From NCBI GenBank assembly GCA_945905295.1, contig CAMDPX010000007.1, forward strand, positions 1 through 62,931: DNA of 62,931 nt. Reading direction: 5' to 3'. The position numbers and the translations under genes were made by a program. Source of the DNA: Planctomyces sp. SH-PL62 (lineage in GTDB: Bacteria; Planctomycetota; Planctomycetia; Planctomycetales; Planctomycetaceae). Below the pieces are notes generated by a model. It searched no databases. It was not told the DNA's origin and was given only the letters and a program-made list of their open reading frames with translations. Positions 1 to 9,660 of the stretch are shown piece after piece; positions within the stretch are counted from its first letter, which is position 1; each line of letters starts with the position of its first letter.

Positions 1-57
1 CCCGGTTTGTGCGGAATCGTCACGACTCACCGGGGGGCTGACGCCGCCCCGCTCGCC
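1..57. repeat. Palindromic element PAL-A, right half, inside rnr
   Basis: The right arm (29-57, ending CCGCCCCGCTCGCC) and the inner end of the left arm (CCCGGT at 1-6) are present; the rest is beyond the window edge. The same 29-bp arm occurs at 26946-27034, 30111-30182 and 60927-61004. Here it is translated on the minus strand as SGERGGVSPPV within RNase R. Confidence 0.85.
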
Positions 58-1317
58 GGAATGCTGGGCGATCAACGGCATCACTTCTTCATACGCGAAG
101 CGCTGCGTGACTTTGATCGCCGACTTGGCGAACTCGGTGTGGACGGGGATGCCGTCGGGAGTGAACTCGATGAAGGCTGAGTTCGTGTATCGCACTCGGC
201 CTTGTTGCAGACTGGCGAGGCCGTTCGAGATGACTTCCGGCAGCATGGGCAGCACGCGCGTCGGCAGATAGACGCTGGTGCCGCGTCGGCGTGCTTCTCG
301 ATCCAGCACGCTGCCGGAACGGACGAAGTGGCCGACATCGGCGATGTGAACTCCCAGAACCCAATGCCCGACTTCGTTGCGCTTCAGCGAGATCGCATCG
401 TCAAAGTCACGAGCGTCAAAGGGGTCGATGGTCAGGATCGTTTCGTTTGTCAGATCGAGTCGGCCGCGCAGGTCGGTTTCATCGAATCGCTCCGCTTGCC
501 GAGCCGCTTCCGCCAGCACTTCGGGTGGGAATTCGTCGGGCAGATTGAACTCGTGAACGATCGACTGCAGATCGACTCCCGGATCCCCTTTCGGGCCGAG
601 CACTCGCGTCAGGACTGCTTCGCCAGACTGCGAGTGGGACGGGAACCGCAGCATCTCGATGACGACTTTGTCGCCGGGTGCTGCTCCCTTCGCGCCGGGA
701 TCGCCGACCCAGATCGGGTCTTCAAAGTTGCGGCCGTCGATCTTCACGTAGCCCTGAGCGTCGAACTCATCGTAGGTGCCGACGAACGAATTGGTCGCTC
801 GCTGTGTGACCTCGACCACCTTGCCGTATGCCCGCTCTCCCTCGTGTGGCCTTCCGGCCAATTGCACAATGACGTTGTCGCCGACTTGAGCGTCTTTCAA
901 ATCGCGCGTCGCGATCGAAACCTCCTGCGGTTTCGTCCCTGCGCGATGCCCCGCCGCGTCAGCCGTTGCGATGAACACGGCGCCGCGCACGCCGATCTTC
1001 TTGATCACACCCGACAGCGAACCCGGTTTGAGTTTGTCGCCAGGACGGGGTCGGGAGTCTTTTTCCTGCGACTCGTCGAGCGACTTAGGACGTTGGCCTG
1101 CGGCATCCGTCGCAGGAAAAAGACTCCCGACCCCTTCGCCTTGCTGGTCGAGGCTCGCCACGCCGCGATGAAAAATCGCCCGCCAAGCGATGAGGAATTC
1201 CTCGAAGTCGCGCTTGCGAATGCCCAGCCGCTTGGCGACATGCTTCGGCTCCAGCTTCCGAGCATTCGGCCGCGAGTGGATGTAATCGGTGATGAGGTCT
1301 TGAAAGAAGTTGGACAT
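1..1317 (-). CDS. rnr: Ribonuclease R (RNB-family 3'-5' exoribonuclease), 3' part missing
   Basis: The gene is open from the ATG at 1317 to the window edge (439 codons, no stop), so the C-terminal part lies outside. RNase R degrades structured RNA processively from the 3' end. The N-terminus (MSNFFQDLITDYI) has a winged-helix-like start. Cold-shock/OB segments follow (KIDGRNFEDPIWV near residue 200), then the RNB catalytic core with the Asp-rich motif TIDPFDARDFDDAIS near residue 300, the metal-binding signature of the family, and GVHIADVGHFV. Two palindromic elements are translated in frame: residues about 62-90, and residues from about 421 reading GERGGVSPPV. Family identification is firm. 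The insertions are seen directly; whether they affect activity is unknown. Confidence 0.9.
   Translation of the reverse strand, partial: MSNFFQDLITDYIHSRPNARKLEPKHVAKRLGIRKRDFEEFLIAWRAIFHRGVASLDQQGEGVGSLFPATDAAGQRPKSLDESQEKDSRPRPGDKLKPGSLSGVIKKIGVRGAVFIATADAAGHRAGTKPQEVSIATRDLKDAQVGDNVIVQLAGRPHEGERAYGKVVEVTQRATNSFVGTYDEFDAQGYVKIDGRNFEDPIWVGDPGAKGAAPGDKVVIEMLRFPSHSQSGEAVLTRVLGPKGDPGVDLQSIVHEFNLPDEFPPEVLAEAARQAERFDETDLRGRLDLTNETILTIDPFDARDFDDAISLKRNEVGHWVLGVHIADVGHFVRSGSVLDREARRRGTSVYLPTRVLPMLPEVISNGLASLQQGRVRYTNSAFIEFTPDGIPVHTEFAKSAIKVTQRFAYEEVMPLIAQHSGERGGVSPPVSRDDSAQTG
1047..1134. repeat. Palindromic element PAL-G, in frame inside rnr
   Basis: Perfect 26-bp inverted arms (1047-1072 and 1109-1134; left arm begins GGGGTCGGGAGTC) enclose a 36-nt loop. 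The minus-strand rnr frame stays open through it (GVGSLFPATDAAGQRP...EKDSRPRP). It falls between the N-terminal helix-turn-helix region and the cold-shock domains, a linker that would tolerate extra residues. Confidence 0.9.
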
Positions 1318-1328
1318 TGTGACGGTGA

Positions 1329-1724
1329 TCACTTCGTTGGACGCCGTCGCGAATCGAAGGCGTCTTTGCGGTTGAGTTGCAGGTGGTATTCGGTGGCTCG
1401 ACCAATGGCGGTGAGCGGGATGATGCGGCCCCGTTTCAAATGAAAATGCTTGTGCCAGTTGTCACGGCGTGGATTGAACAAGCGAACGATGCGGCCGGTC
1501 TCTAAGTCAATTGACGACAAATCGCAGCTTTTGAGTCGATTACAGGTGAAACATGCCCAAGCCAAATTCAACAGAGTTGTTTCACCGCCGTGCCGCCTCG
1601 AAAGGACGTGATCTGGCTCATGGGCAAAGACAGCGTCTCGCTCATGCACGAGACAGTATTCGCAACGAAAGCCAGCACGTTTTTGGAGTTCCCGTCGCAT
1701 CGAAGCAGGGACTCGCTGGCTCAT
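1329..1724 (-). CDS. HNH endonuclease
   Basis: A 131-residue protein with a compact HNH/beta-beta-alpha-metal nuclease motif: CEYC near residue 19, EPDHVLSRRHGG near residue 36 (the His-containing first strand), then NLAWACFTCNRLKS near residue 53 supplying the Asn, a second CxxC and the final motif residues. The four cysteines probably bind a structural zinc. It starts inside the stop of the upstream small gene (ATGA overlap at 1721-1724), so the two are probably translationally coupled. Stand-alone HNH proteins of this size are common in planctomycetes and cyanobacteria. The substrate is unknown: defence, homing and repair are all possible. Confidence 0.85.
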   Translation of the reverse strand: MSQRVPASMRRELQKRAGFRCEYCLVHERDAVFAHEPDHVLSRRHGGETTLLNLAWACFTCNRLKSCDLSSIDLETGRIVRLFNPRRDNWHKHFHLKRGRIIPLTAIGRATEYHLQLNRKDAFDSRRRPTK

Positions 1725-2002
1725 GCTCGCTTGACTCCACGCATCATCGCTTTGAGCCGACGAAACAAGCTTTCGGCGTGCAAGAACTCATCCAGCTCTC
1801 GGCGGTCCTGATCCGTCAGAATTCCCTCACGATTCTTCTCAAGGAGTTGGCTGGCGCGCCGCTGGATGGCTGGTGACGGGTGGTAATCCAAAATCGCATC
1901 GCGTGACGGCGAGGTCGCCAGAAACTCGGCGATCTCGTCGAAGATGCTGCGTTTGGAGCGTGGCTTGGCACGGCGAACATTTCGTTTGGTGGTCGTCAAC
2001 AT
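1721..2002 (-). CDS. Small helical protein co-encoded with the HNH nuclease
   Basis: A 93-residue charged, helical protein. The start at 2002 (MLTTTKRN) is preferred over an ATG eight codons upstream because GGAG lies 8 nt before it. It has a basic N-terminus (KRNVRRAKPRSKRS), a central segment EIAEFLATSPSRDAILDYHPSP and a charged C-terminal helix. It overlaps the HNH start by 4 nt, which suggests an operon and possibly a functional pair. It resembles the small partners seen upstream of HNH genes in other bacteria, but I cannot name a family. It could be an antitoxin-like or DNA-targeting partner; that is inference only. Confidence 0.7.
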   Translation of the reverse strand: MLTTTKRNVRRAKPRSKRSIFDEIAEFLATSPSRDAILDYHPSPAIQRRASQLLEKNREGILTDQDRRELDEFLHAESLFRRLKAMMRGVKRA

Positions 2003-2048
2003 CGTGAAAGCTCCTTGGCGGTACATTCTCGGAGCCGTCTCGCGAACT

Positions 2049-3989
2049 TCAAGACCAAGAGTCCTTCAATCTCGGCCCCACGACGCGCAGGTCTCCGTTG
2101 CGAACGGTCAGGCTGTTGGCGTCGAAGAACTCGCAAAGCGGAACAGAGAACTTGCGGCTGACTCCCCAGGCGTCGCGCAATTGAGCCATCGACGCCGGGC
2201 CATTCTTGTCGAGGAATTCGGCGCAGAGTTGTCTCGCACGTTCGATCGCTTCTGGCGAGAAGTACAAGTCCTCGGCGACCTTCACGAGCAGGCCGTCTTC
2301 GCAACTGACGTGCAGCAGCGGAGCAATTTGGTCGAGCGTTTGTCCGACGGTCGCGGCGAGTTCTTTCGTGGTCGGCGGCATGAGTCCGGAAGCGGCGATC
2401 GTTTCGAGCAACTTCGTTCGTGCCGCCTGTTGATTCTTCGTGAGCTTGATCTGCGCGTCGGCGGGGCCGATCTGCGGGCCGACTTTGACCAGTTCGTTTT
2501 TCACGAGCAGATGATTGAAGACGGCATCGAGCAGTGCGGGATGTGTGATCTCGCGACAGGCAGACAAGAACAGTTCACGCGGCAGTGCTCGGCGTGGCTG
2601 ATGTTTGGCGAGGACTTCGCGGACGGTCTTCATCACCGACGCCGACAACGCCACGAGTCGGTCTTTGTGAACGAGCAGACCTCGTTCCGCGCTGCCCAGC
2701 CGGATCAGTTGGCCGGACGAACGCAGTTCGTCGAGCAGTTGCCGATAACGAGGCGGCTGGATGCCGGCTCGCCGCGCGGCCTCCAACGGCGAGTCGTCGA
2801 GGCTGTCCTTTTGCGAGATCAATGCCGACAGCCGCGCGACATCGGAAGTCTGTGCCCACCTCGTGCCGAGCGATACGAGATCCTTAATTCGCTTGCCGAC
2901 GGGCAGGCACGGATCGAGCACTCGGCCACCGGAGACCGTGATGCTCGGCGAAACGCGACGCAGAATGAATCGCTGCCCGTGGGCGGCAACGATCGGTTCT
3001 TTGGTTCGCAGTTCTGCGAAGCCGGTTTCTCCCGGAGGCAGCGTGCGGCCTTTGAGATTGATTCTGGCCAGCACCTCTCGCGTGCCCAGGTGCAGGTTGA
3101 AGACCAACCGGTCGCGCAGCACGATCGGCGACGACGACAGATTCCGCAGTTCGACGAGCATTCGCCGTGTCGGCTGCAAATAACCGGGCGAGGCGAGCTC
3201 CATGCCGCGATCCACCTCCTCGTTTTTGATTCCCGCCAGGTTGATCGCCGTGCGCTGCCGAGCCGCCGCACTGTCGGCTTGCTGGCCGTGATGCTGCACT
3301 CCGCGTACGCGGACCTCACGCATTTCCGGCAGCAGTTCCAGCGTCTCGCCCGCGGTGGCCGAGCCGCTCATCACCGAACCGGTCACCACCGTGCCGTGTC
3401 CCGCGACGCTGAAGACTCGGTCGATCGGCAATCGAAATAAGTCGTTCGCTTCCGGCAGGACAACCTCGCGAGCGACCCTCACCAGCGTCGCCTTGAGTTC
3501 ATCGAGACCTTCGCCAGTCTGTGACGAGACCGGCACGATCGGACAGCCTTCCAGAAACGTGCCACGCAAAAAGTCTTCAATGTCGGCCGCGACCAGTTCC
3601 AAGTAGTCGCGGTCCACGAGGTCGATCTTCGTGAGCGCGACCAGCCCGGTCGGAATGCCGAGCAGTTGCATGATCTCCAAATGCTCGCGAGTCTGCGGCA
3701 TGACGCTGTCGTCTGCGGCGATCACCAGCATCGCGACATTCACGCCGGTCGCTCCCGCGACCATGTTCTTCACGAACCGCTCATGCCCCGGCACATCGAC
3801 GACGCCGAACTGAATGCCCTCCTGCTCGAAGTGCGCGAAGCCCAGATCAATCGAGATCCCGCGCGCCTGCTCCTCCGGCAACCGGTCCGTGTTGATGCCG
3901 GTCAGCTTGCCGACGAGTCGCGTTTTGCCGTGGTCGATGTGCCCGGCCGTGCCGATCAGGATGTGCTTGGTAGTGGTTTCGGCGGGCAT
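2049..3989 (-). CDS. selB: Selenocysteine-specific translation elongation factor SelB
   Basis: A 646-residue translational GTPase that delivers Sec-tRNA to UGA codons marked by a SECIS hairpin. G1 is [11 protein letters not shown] near residue 13, followed by [19 protein letters not shown] (G3) and TKID (G4). A beta-barrel domain II ([17 protein letters not shown]) and domain III follow, then a C-terminal region of about 250 residues with winged-helix repeats typical of SelB. The Cys/His pattern of EF-Tu-like SelB domain I fits. No selA or selD is in the window, and the flanking genes are a sulfatase and the HNH pair, so the selenocysteine machinery is not clustered here. Identification is firm. 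Confidence 0.93.
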   Translation of the reverse strand: MPAETTTKHILIGTAGHIDHGKTRLVGKLTGINTDRLPEEQARGISIDLGFAHFEQEGIQFGVVDVPGHERFVKNMVAGATGVNVAMLVIAADDSVMPQTREHLEIMQLLGIPTGLVALTKIDLVDRDYLELVAADIEDFLRGTFLEGCPIVPVSSQTGEGLDELKATLVRVAREVVLPEANDLFRLPIDRVFSVAGHGTVVTGSVMSGSATAGETLELLPEMREVRVRGVQHHGQQADSAAARQRTAINLAGIKNEEVDRGMELASPGYLQPTRRMLVELRNLSSSPIVLRDRLVFNLHLGTREVLARINLKGRTLPPGETGFAELRTKEPIVAAHGQRFILRRVSPSITVSGGRVLDPCLPVGKRIKDLVSLGTRWAQTSDVARLSALISQKDSLDDSPLEAARRAGIQPPRYRQLLDELRSSGQLIRLGSAERGLLVHKDRLVALSASVMKTVREVLAKHQPRRALPRELFLSACREITHPALLDAVFNHLLVKNELVKVGPQIGPADAQIKLTKNQQAARTKLLETIAASGLMPPTTKELAATVGQTLDQIAPLLHVSCEDGLLVKVAEDLYFSPEAIERARQLCAEFLDKNGPASMAQLRDAWGVSRKFSVPLCEFFDANSLTVRNGDLRVVGPRLKDSWS

Positions 3990-4034
3990 TGCGAATCGGC
4001 GTCCTTCGGGAGATGGGTCGTAAATGTTTCAAGT

Positions 4035-4101
4035 GCCCGACGAATTGAAGGAGACGACGAATGGAAGAGACCCATTCGTCGTCTCCTTCAATTCGTCGGG
4101 C
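4035..4101. repeat. Palindromic element PAL-B between selB and a sulfatase
   Basis: Perfect 30-bp arms (4035-4064 and 4072-4101; left arm begins GCCCGACGAATTGAAGGAGA) with a 7-nt loop. Related copies lie at 50493-50566 and 55216-55284. It sits between two co-directional minus-strand genes, 11 bp after the sulfatase stop, so it could act as a terminator or a 3' RNA stabiliser. Confidence 0.9.
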
Positions 4102-4112
4102 TCCTTCTGAAA

Positions 4113-5603
4113 TCATTCGTACTCCCACTTCGACACCCACGGGTCGCGAGTCTGTTTCTGCCAGGCTTTGAGCTTGCCTTGCAACTCGGAGATCAGTTTC
4201 GCGTGTTCCGGTTCATCGGCGAGGTTCTTGAGTTCGTCGGGATCGGCTTCAAGGTCGTAGAGTTCAAAACGCGGACGATGAATGTACGCCGACGTCGATC
4301 GCAATCCGTAGACCGGCAGTTTCGATTTCAACGCCATCTGCCACGTCGGCGAAGCATACAAGTCGGAGGCAAACGGATACGGCAGTTCGTGAGCGATGTT
4401 GAAAATCAGCTTGTGCTGGCCACTGATGATGGAACGCATCGGGTAATACATCGTGACCTCGTGGAACGTGTGCGAGCCGAAGATTTCGCCGAAGCCGTCC
4501 TTCGCGGCGTGCTCGTCGGTGAGCGCCTTCAAGAATGAGCGACCATGAAACGTGACCGGCTGTGTCTTCGCGTTCTTGGCGGGACGTGCTCCTTCGGGCG
4601 AGCCGCCATTCTCACGCGGGGCAATGGGCGGAGCCGGTTTCGGAGTGACTCCGCACCAGTCGAGAATCGTCGGCGTGATGTCGGCCCAACAGGCGAGCGC
4701 GTCGGTGGTGCCTCGACGAGGTTGCGTGGGATCGCGAACGATCAACGGCAATCGCGCACCGGGGTCATACAACGTCGTCTTCGCTCCGGGGAATGGCGGG
4801 CCATTGTCAGCCAGGAACAGCACGAGCGTGTCGTCCCAGTGGCCGGAATCCTTCAACGCCTGCATCAGTGTCCCGACGCCTTGGTCGAGCCGGTTGATCG
4901 CTTCGTAAAACTCGGCCCACTCTTGGCGCACTTCGGGAGCGTTCGGCAACCACGACGGAACGCGCATCTTGTCGGCAGTGAAACGCACCGGCGTCACGCC
5001 CGGATAGAAATCGTCTTTCGGCGAGTTCGCAAACCCCTGAGCCGCTCGATGCGGATCGGTGCTGCACCAGTAGAGAAAGAACGGCCGGTCGTCCTTTTCG
5101 GTGATCCACGACTTCGCGTTCTCAGCCATGCGGACGGAGTTTCGCGATCCTTGAATGCCGTCGTTACGGTACGTCTCAAAGTGATACGTCGCCTCCGGAG
5201 CAAGGTGATACTTGCCGATCGAGCAGTTGCGATATCCCGCTTCGGTCATCATCACCGGCAGCGTTCGCACCGAATCGTACGTCGAGAAATGACCGTCACC
5301 GTGAGCGTGCCCGTAATGCCCAGTCGCGTGATTGAAGAGGCCGGTCATCAGCACCGAGCGGCTCGCGCTGCAACTGGCGGTCGTGCAGTACGCTCGTGTG
5401 AAGCGGACCCCCTCGGCCGCAAGCTTGTCGATGTTGGGAGTCTTCGCCTGCTTGTCGCCGTAGCAACCGAGCTGCCAGCCCAAGTCGTCCGCCACAATCA
5501 CGACGACGTTCTTCGTGGCGGGCTTCGACTTGGCCGCGTCTTCGGCATTCGCGAGCAGTGTCCAACTCGTCAGAAACCAAGTCAGCAGAGCGGTGCGAAT
5601 CAT
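4113..5603 (-). CDS. Secreted sulfatase (formylglycine type)
   Basis: A type I sulfatase of the alkaline-phosphatase superfamily, about 496 residues from the chosen ATG at 5603, which has AAGGA 8 nt upstream; an ATG three codons earlier lacks this spacing. The signal peptide [20 protein letters not shown] predicts export. The metal-binding motif [12 protein letters not shown] is followed by CSASR, the CxAxR-type site whose Cys is converted to formylglycine, and GKYHLAPE. NNxxP-type and DNGPP motifs occur near the C-terminal half. The sulfated substrate is probably an environmental polysaccharide. The stretch [14 protein letters not shown] looks like low-complexity repeat-derived sequence; that is tentative. 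Confidence 0.9.
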   Translation of the reverse strand: MIRTALLTWFLTSWTLLANAEDAAKSKPATKNVVVIVADDLGWQLGCYGDKQAKTPNIDKLAAEGVRFTRAYCTTASCSASRSVLMTGLFNHATGHYGHAHGDGHFSTYDSVRTLPVMMTEAGYRNCSIGKYHLAPEATYHFETYRNDGIQGSRNSVRMAENAKSWITEKDDRPFFLYWCSTDPHRAAQGFANSPKDDFYPGVTPVRFTADKMRVPSWLPNAPEVRQEWAEFYEAINRLDQGVGTLMQALKDSGHWDDTLVLFLADNGPPFPGAKTTLYDPGARLPLIVRDPTQPRRGTTDALACWADITPTILDWCGVTPKPAPPIAPRENGGSPEGARPAKNAKTQPVTFHGRSFLKALTDEHAAKDGFGEIFGSHTFHEVTMYYPMRSIISGQHKLIFNIAHELPYPFASDLYASPTWQMALKSKLPVYGLRSTSAYIHRPRFELYDLEADPDELKNLADEPEHAKLISELQGKLKAWQKQTRDPWVSKWEYE

Positions 5604-5678
5604 GGGAGGCATCCTTAACGACAGATCAAGCAACTCATGACGCAGACCGGAGGGTGCAAAACGGCAATTCCACCGGCA

Positions 5679-5777
5679 GGGGTCAGGCACCGCAAAACTC
5701 AAAATTGGCGGATTGAAGTCCTGTGGACACATTCCGCGATACTTCCGCCAATTTTGAGTTTTGCGGTGCCTGACCCC
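5679..5777. repeat. Palindromic element PAL-H
   Basis: Perfect 34-bp arms (5679-5712 and 5744-5777; left arm begins GGGGTCAGGCACCGCAAAAC) with a 31-nt loop, in the gap between the glycosyltransferase stop and the sulfatase start. The minus-strand frame of the sulfatase is open through it, so an upstream start would also include it, but the ribosome binding site favours the downstream start. Confidence 0.9.
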
Positions 5778-5802
5778 GGACAAATGCTGTTATGCACCCA
5801 AG

Positions 5803-6891
5803 CTACTGTCCGGCACACACAGCTTCCAGGCAGGCGATCAATCGCGGGAGTTGGACCGTGACGGAATAGCGTTGCTCAACCGAGTTCCGCGCGGCATCCA
5901 CCACGGAGGCACGACGAACCGGTTCAGCCAAGAGTTGCCGCAGAACGAACAGCCATTCGTCGGGCGTCGTGGCCAGCCAGCCGTTGACGCCGTGGTGAAT
6001 GATTTCGGAGTTCACTCCCACCGGCGACGCGGCCGCAGGAATTCCGGCGGCCATGTATTGCAGGATCTTGAGACCGCACTTGTAGCGCGTCCAATCGGTG
6101 TCGGGCATCGGCATCAGGCCGATATCGAATCCGCAGAGATCGCCGATCTCTGTCGCTTCCGACCAGCGCACAAAGCGTGTCCGAATGCCGGCGCGGTCAA
6201 AGCCTAGTGTTCGCAGCGGACGATCCGATTCAGCGATGACACGCAATTCGAAATCAAATTCTCGCGACAGCGTCTTGAGCGGCTCACGCAGGATTTCGAG
6301 GTAGTCAATGTTCGCCGCCGTGCCCGTCCAGCCGAGGATGAGGGGCGAGGAATGAGGGGCGAGGGGCGAGTTGAAATGGCTCGTCGCTCGCCCCTCGCCC
6401 CTCATCCCTCGCCCCTGATACTTCTCCACATCGACGCACGTCGGGACCACGGTCACACGCGGATTGATCGGCCGCACACGAGTCGCCAACAAATCGTTGC
6501 CGGCGATGACCTGATCGCTCAGCCCACAGAGCACCTCGAACTTGTGGCGGTCGAGAACGAACAGCCCATCGTCGATGTCCAGCACCAGTCGGCGAGCGAT
6601 CCCGCGCAGCTCTTGTTCGAGGTCACAGTTCCCGTCGCTGAAGAGTTCTCGTTCCAGGACGATGACGTCCGGCGACCAACGTTCCAGCGCGGCGAGATCG
6701 CGCCGGCGATTCCAGCGCTTGACGAGACCGCTCCACCGAAATCCCAACAGAGGCAGCGAGCTGTACTTGTCGGGACGACTCGGCAGGACGAGGCACTCGT
6801 GGCCGAGACGCTGCAGATGCGGCACGAACTGCAACACCCGAAAGCGGCTGCTGGGCACAAAACGCCCCGAAGTGAGGAATGCGAGTCGCAT
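5803..6891 (-). CDS. Glycosyltransferase, GT4-like
   Basis: A 362-residue GT-B fold glycosyltransferase. The N-terminal acceptor domain starts MRLAFLTSGRFVPSSRFRV, with an LDIDDGLF segment near residue 104. The C-terminal nucleotide-sugar domain has LGWTGTAANIDYL, the GLMPMPDT segment, and KILQYMAAGIPAAASPVGVNSEII, the GT4 donor-binding EX7E-like region. Residues about 159-184 (MRGEGRATSHFNSPLAPHSS) are encoded by a palindromic element inserted between the two Rossmann domains, exactly at the interdomain linker. The acceptor and sugar are unknown; an exopolysaccharide or lipopolysaccharide role is likely. No cognate cluster is adjacent. Confidence 0.85.
   Translation of the reverse strand: MRLAFLTSGRFVPSSRFRVLQFVPHLQRLGHECLVLPSRPDKYSSLPLLGFRWSGLVKRWNRRRDLAALERWSPDVIVLERELFSDGNCDLEQELRGIARRLVLDIDDGLFVLDRHKFEVLCGLSDQVIAGNDLLATRVRPINPRVTVVPTCVDVEKYQGRGMRGEGRATSHFNSPLAPHSSPLILGWTGTAANIDYLEILREPLKTLSREFDFELRVIAESDRPLRTLGFDRAGIRTRFVRWSEATEIGDLCGFDIGLMPMPDTDWTRYKCGLKILQYMAAGIPAAASPVGVNSEIIHHGVNGWLATTPDEWLFVLRQLLAEPVRRASVVDAARNSVEQRYSVTVQLPRLIACLEAVCAGQ
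6341..6416. repeat. Palindromic element PAL-I, in frame inside a glycosyltransferase
   Basis: 30-bp arms (6341-6370 and 6387-6416) with one mismatch and a 16-nt loop. The arms are built from AGGGGCGAG-type units. It is read in frame in the GT4 gene at the linker between the two GT-B domains. Confidence 0.9.
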
Positions 6892-7085
6892 CTGTGGAAT
6901 GACTCCAGGTGCCGGATGGAAGGGTTTTAAGGAATGTAGTACCGAATCGACTCCAGAGATCGACTTCTGATCGAAGTCAAATCTGCTTCATTGAATTCGA
7001 GCCTGAGTTCGGTAGGCTGTTGCCAGTTGAATCGGTCGCGTCAACTGATTCGGTCGTAGGAAAAACATCAAAAAGGAAAACAACC

Positions 7086-8030
7086 ATGATTCTGCGGGCC
7101 TGGCACCATTGGTTGCGAACCATCAATCCTCAAAAACCATCCGCACGCCGGCGATTCCTGTCGCGCGGCGTGGAGTCCTTGGAGGTGCGCTGTCTCCCGG
7201 CGGTCACAGTCTCAGGCTCGGCGACCGCGCCGGTCCTGACCGTGTCGAACGGAGACGACCTCGTAATCGCTGCGAATGGTTCGTTTCTTACCTTTGACCT
7301 GGGGACCGGAGCCGGAGCCGTGGCCTTCGGCGGCGCGCAAGGTGCGGTGACCTCGCTGCGCATCACCTGTTCGAGTTCTTCGTCGAGTTCGGGGAACACC
7401 ATCCAACTGGCTTTGAATCGCGCCTCGGATGGGCTGTCGGGATCCTTCCAAGTCACGGTGACCGCGAACGGCGGGCCGGATCTCATTGATGCTTCTGGAA
7501 CGGATTTTCCCGTGTCGCTCAATGGCGGCGGCAGCAACGATACGCTCCTGGGTGGCAGCGCCAGCGACATCATTGACGGCTCCACCGGCAATGACATCCT
7601 GATCGGAGGGATGGGAAACGACAACCTGATGGGTGGGTCCGGCACCGACAACATCTCTGGTGAAGATGGTGACGACCAGTGTTTTGGCGGCGACAACAAC
7701 GACAGCATCTCCGGCGGAGATGGAAACGACCTCCTCAACGGCCAAGGTGGCGATGATTCCTTGTCCGGTGATGGTGATGACGACGAACTCTACGGCGGAG
7801 CGGGCCGAGATGTTCTCTCCGGCGGCGATGGTGACGCCGATTTCATCAAGGGACAGGGCGGACTCGATACCATCTTTGACTCGTGGTCCAACGTGGTGAA
7901 TGAGCTGGCGGTTTTCCGCTCTCGCTACCGTTCCACCGCGAATTTGGATCCTCGCGATATGCGCGAGTACGCCGGGTTCGATGCCATTGATACGAGCTTC
8001 GTCCGCACGAAGGACGAGTTCGTGATCTAG
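7086..8030 (+). CDS. RTX-repeat calcium-binding exoprotein with LEPR-type N-terminus
   Basis: 314 residues from the ATG at 7086, with AAGGA about 9 nt upstream. The N-terminus is basic and then has GVESLEVRCLPA, the planctomycete LExRxLL-type N-terminal motif found on many secreted proteins. Residues about 135-280 carry hemolysin-type nonapeptide repeats (GGMGNDNLMGGSGTDNISG and further GGDGND units) that bind calcium in a parallel beta-roll. No enzymatic domain is visible. A structural or surface role after secretion is likely. It is monocistronic and followed by a rho-independent terminator. Confidence 0.85.
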   Translation: MILRAWHHWLRTINPQKPSARRRFLSRGVESLEVRCLPAVTVSGSATAPVLTVSNGDDLVIAANGSFLTFDLGTGAGAVAFGGAQGAVTSLRITCSSSSSSSGNTIQLALNRASDGLSGSFQVTVTANGGPDLIDASGTDFPVSLNGGGSNDTLLGGSASDIIDGSTGNDILIGGMGNDNLMGGSGTDNISGEDGDDQCFGGDNNDSISGGDGNDLLNGQGGDDSLSGDGDDDELYGGAGRDVLSGGDGDADFIKGQGGLDTIFDSWSNVVNELAVFRSRYRSTANLDPRDMREYAGFDAIDTSFVRTKDEFVI

Positions 8031-8092
8031 TCAGCAACCATGCGTTCGGGCTTCTCACACGCGAGTCGTCCCGGAGAGACATGCCACTGCAT

Positions 8093-8126
8093 GAGCGACC
8101 GTGCTTTCGAGTGCGGTCGCTCTTTT
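8093..8126 (+). terminator. Rho-independent terminator after the RTX gene
   Basis: Stem GAGCGACCG (8093-8101) pairs with CGGTCGCTC (8114-8122), followed by TTTT, 63 bp after the RTX gene stop. Confidence 0.8.
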
Positions 8127-8179
8127 CGTTCCCCGCCTCCCGAGTGACCGGCACCAGCACGATCATCAATCACAACCAT

Positions 8180-9580
8180 CTACCCGAACAATCCAAACAC
8201 CGGTGATCCGTCGCAGACGCGGTGAATGCGGCCCGCCTGGTCGCGCAGGTCGAGTTCGGGATCGACGCCCAGCAAGTGCAGCATCGTCGCGGTCAGATCG
8301 GCGGGAGTCACCGCGCGGTCGGCCGGGTACGCACCCAAGCGGTCCGATGCGCCGTAGATCGCTCCGGCGCGGACGCCGGTTCCGGCCAAGACCAGCGTGG
8401 CGACTTGCGGCCAATGATCTCGGCCGGCGTTCGCATTGATCTTCGGCGTGCGCCCGAATTCCCCCATCGCGACGAACAGCGTGTCGTCGAGCATCCCGCG
8501 CTCGGAAAGATCATCCAGTAATGCCGACATCGCGACGTCGGTGGGCGGCGCGAGGCGATTTCGCAAGTGAGAAAAATTGTTCGCGTGCGTGTCCCACACG
8601 GGCGAGTCGCGCGGCCCTTCGTAATGCCAGTAGACCGTGACCAGCGACACCCCCGCTTCCAACAACCGCCGAGCCATCAAGCAGCCTTGTCCGAACAGGT
8701 GCGAGCCGAATCGCTGACGAGTCGTTGGTGTCTCACGATCCAGATCGAACGCCTGCTGCACGCCGCTCGAAGACATCAGCGAAAACGCTCGCTCGCGCTG
8801 TGAGTCGGCAATCGTGGCGCGTTGCGAAAGGAACTCCGTCCGCAATCGCTGGTCGAGATCGGACAGCAATCGCTGACGCTCCGCGAATCGCGCGGCCGAT
8901 ACACCCTCGGCCAGGGCGAGCGGCGGCGCGGCGAATTGATTCGTCTTCGCCGAGCCTTCGATCAACAACGGCGAGTACCGTTCACCCAAGAATCCGCCGG
9001 TCAGGCCGGGGAACTCATTGACCGCGTCGTCACGGATGATTTCCGGCAGCGATACAAACGTCGGCGGACCAAGCTGCGGCCGGACCAGCGACAAGATCGA
9101 GCCGACATGCGGATGATCGGTCGGCTGCGGCTTGATGTCGGTCGCCGTCTTTGCGTTCGCCTGCGAATGCCGTCGCCCCGTCAGCATCGTGTAGCCGGCC
9201 GACGTGTGAACCGTATCGTCGTGAGTCACCGACCGCAGCAACGTCACCCTATCGACTCGCCGAGCGAACTGCGGAAACATCTCGCTGACTTGGATCCCCG
9301 GCACGTTCGTCGCGATCGGCGAAAACTCGCCGCGCACGTTCGCGGGAGCTTCCGGTTTTGGATCCCACGAGTCCTGTTGAGGAACACCACCGGTCAAAAA
9401 CAGCATCACACAACGCTTCGCCCGACCAAAAGTTTCACGCGGCGCTGCGGCACGAGACATCGCGCGCGCCGTGAACAATTCCGGCAACGCCAACCCGGTC
9501 AGCCCCAACGCACCGGCTTGCAACCAGCGCCGTCGCCCACGGTTCACGGAATTCGCTTTGTCAGCCGCCAAGTCGGACAT
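8180..9580 (-). CDS. DUF1501 family protein (first copy)
   Basis: A 466-residue planctomycete-type DUF1501 protein related to the sulfatase/alkaline-phosphatase fold. A Tat-like signal (NRGRRRWLQAGALGLTGLALPEL) precedes the domain. Typical motifs are LTGGVPQQDSWDPKPEAP, TGRRHSQAN, VWDTHANNF and GEFGRTPKINANAGRDHWP near residue 370. Members are usually encoded beside DUF1549/DUF1553 cytochrome-like proteins; here no such partner is adjacent. The biochemical activity of the family is not established. Two further copies lie at 11451-12992 and 15472-16956. Confidence 0.9.
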   Translation of the reverse strand: MSDLAADKANSVNRGRRRWLQAGALGLTGLALPELFTARAMSRAAAPRETFGRAKRCVMLFLTGGVPQQDSWDPKPEAPANVRGEFSPIATNVPGIQVSEMFPQFARRVDRVTLLRSVTHDDTVHTSAGYTMLTGRRHSQANAKTATDIKPQPTDHPHVGSILSLVRPQLGPPTFVSLPEIIRDDAVNEFPGLTGGFLGERYSPLLIEGSAKTNQFAAPPLALAEGVSAARFAERQRLLSDLDQRLRTEFLSQRATIADSQRERAFSLMSSSGVQQAFDLDRETPTTRQRFGSHLFGQGCLMARRLLEAGVSLVTVYWHYEGPRDSPVWDTHANNFSHLRNRLAPPTDVAMSALLDDLSERGMLDDTLFVAMGEFGRTPKINANAGRDHWPQVATLVLAGTGVRAGAIYGASDRLGAYPADRAVTPADLTATMLHLLGVDPELDLRDQAGRIHRVCDGSPVFGLFG

Positions 9581-9660
9581 GCAATTCTCGGCTCCGAATT
9601 TCGGCTTTCAGTGCTCTCCAACGTCCCTGACGAGATGCCAAAGCCGATCAGGTTGAGCGG

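Noticed and set aside
202-1443. Long plus-strand open frame of 413 codons over the first kilobase
   Set aside because: It is antisense to the RNase R reading frame, which has clear RNB motifs. The translation has no domain similarity and is rich in Arg and Leu as expected for the opposite strand of a GC-rich gene.
1944-3440. 498-codon plus-strand open frame
   Set aside because: Antisense to selB, which has a complete set of GTPase motifs. No independent features.
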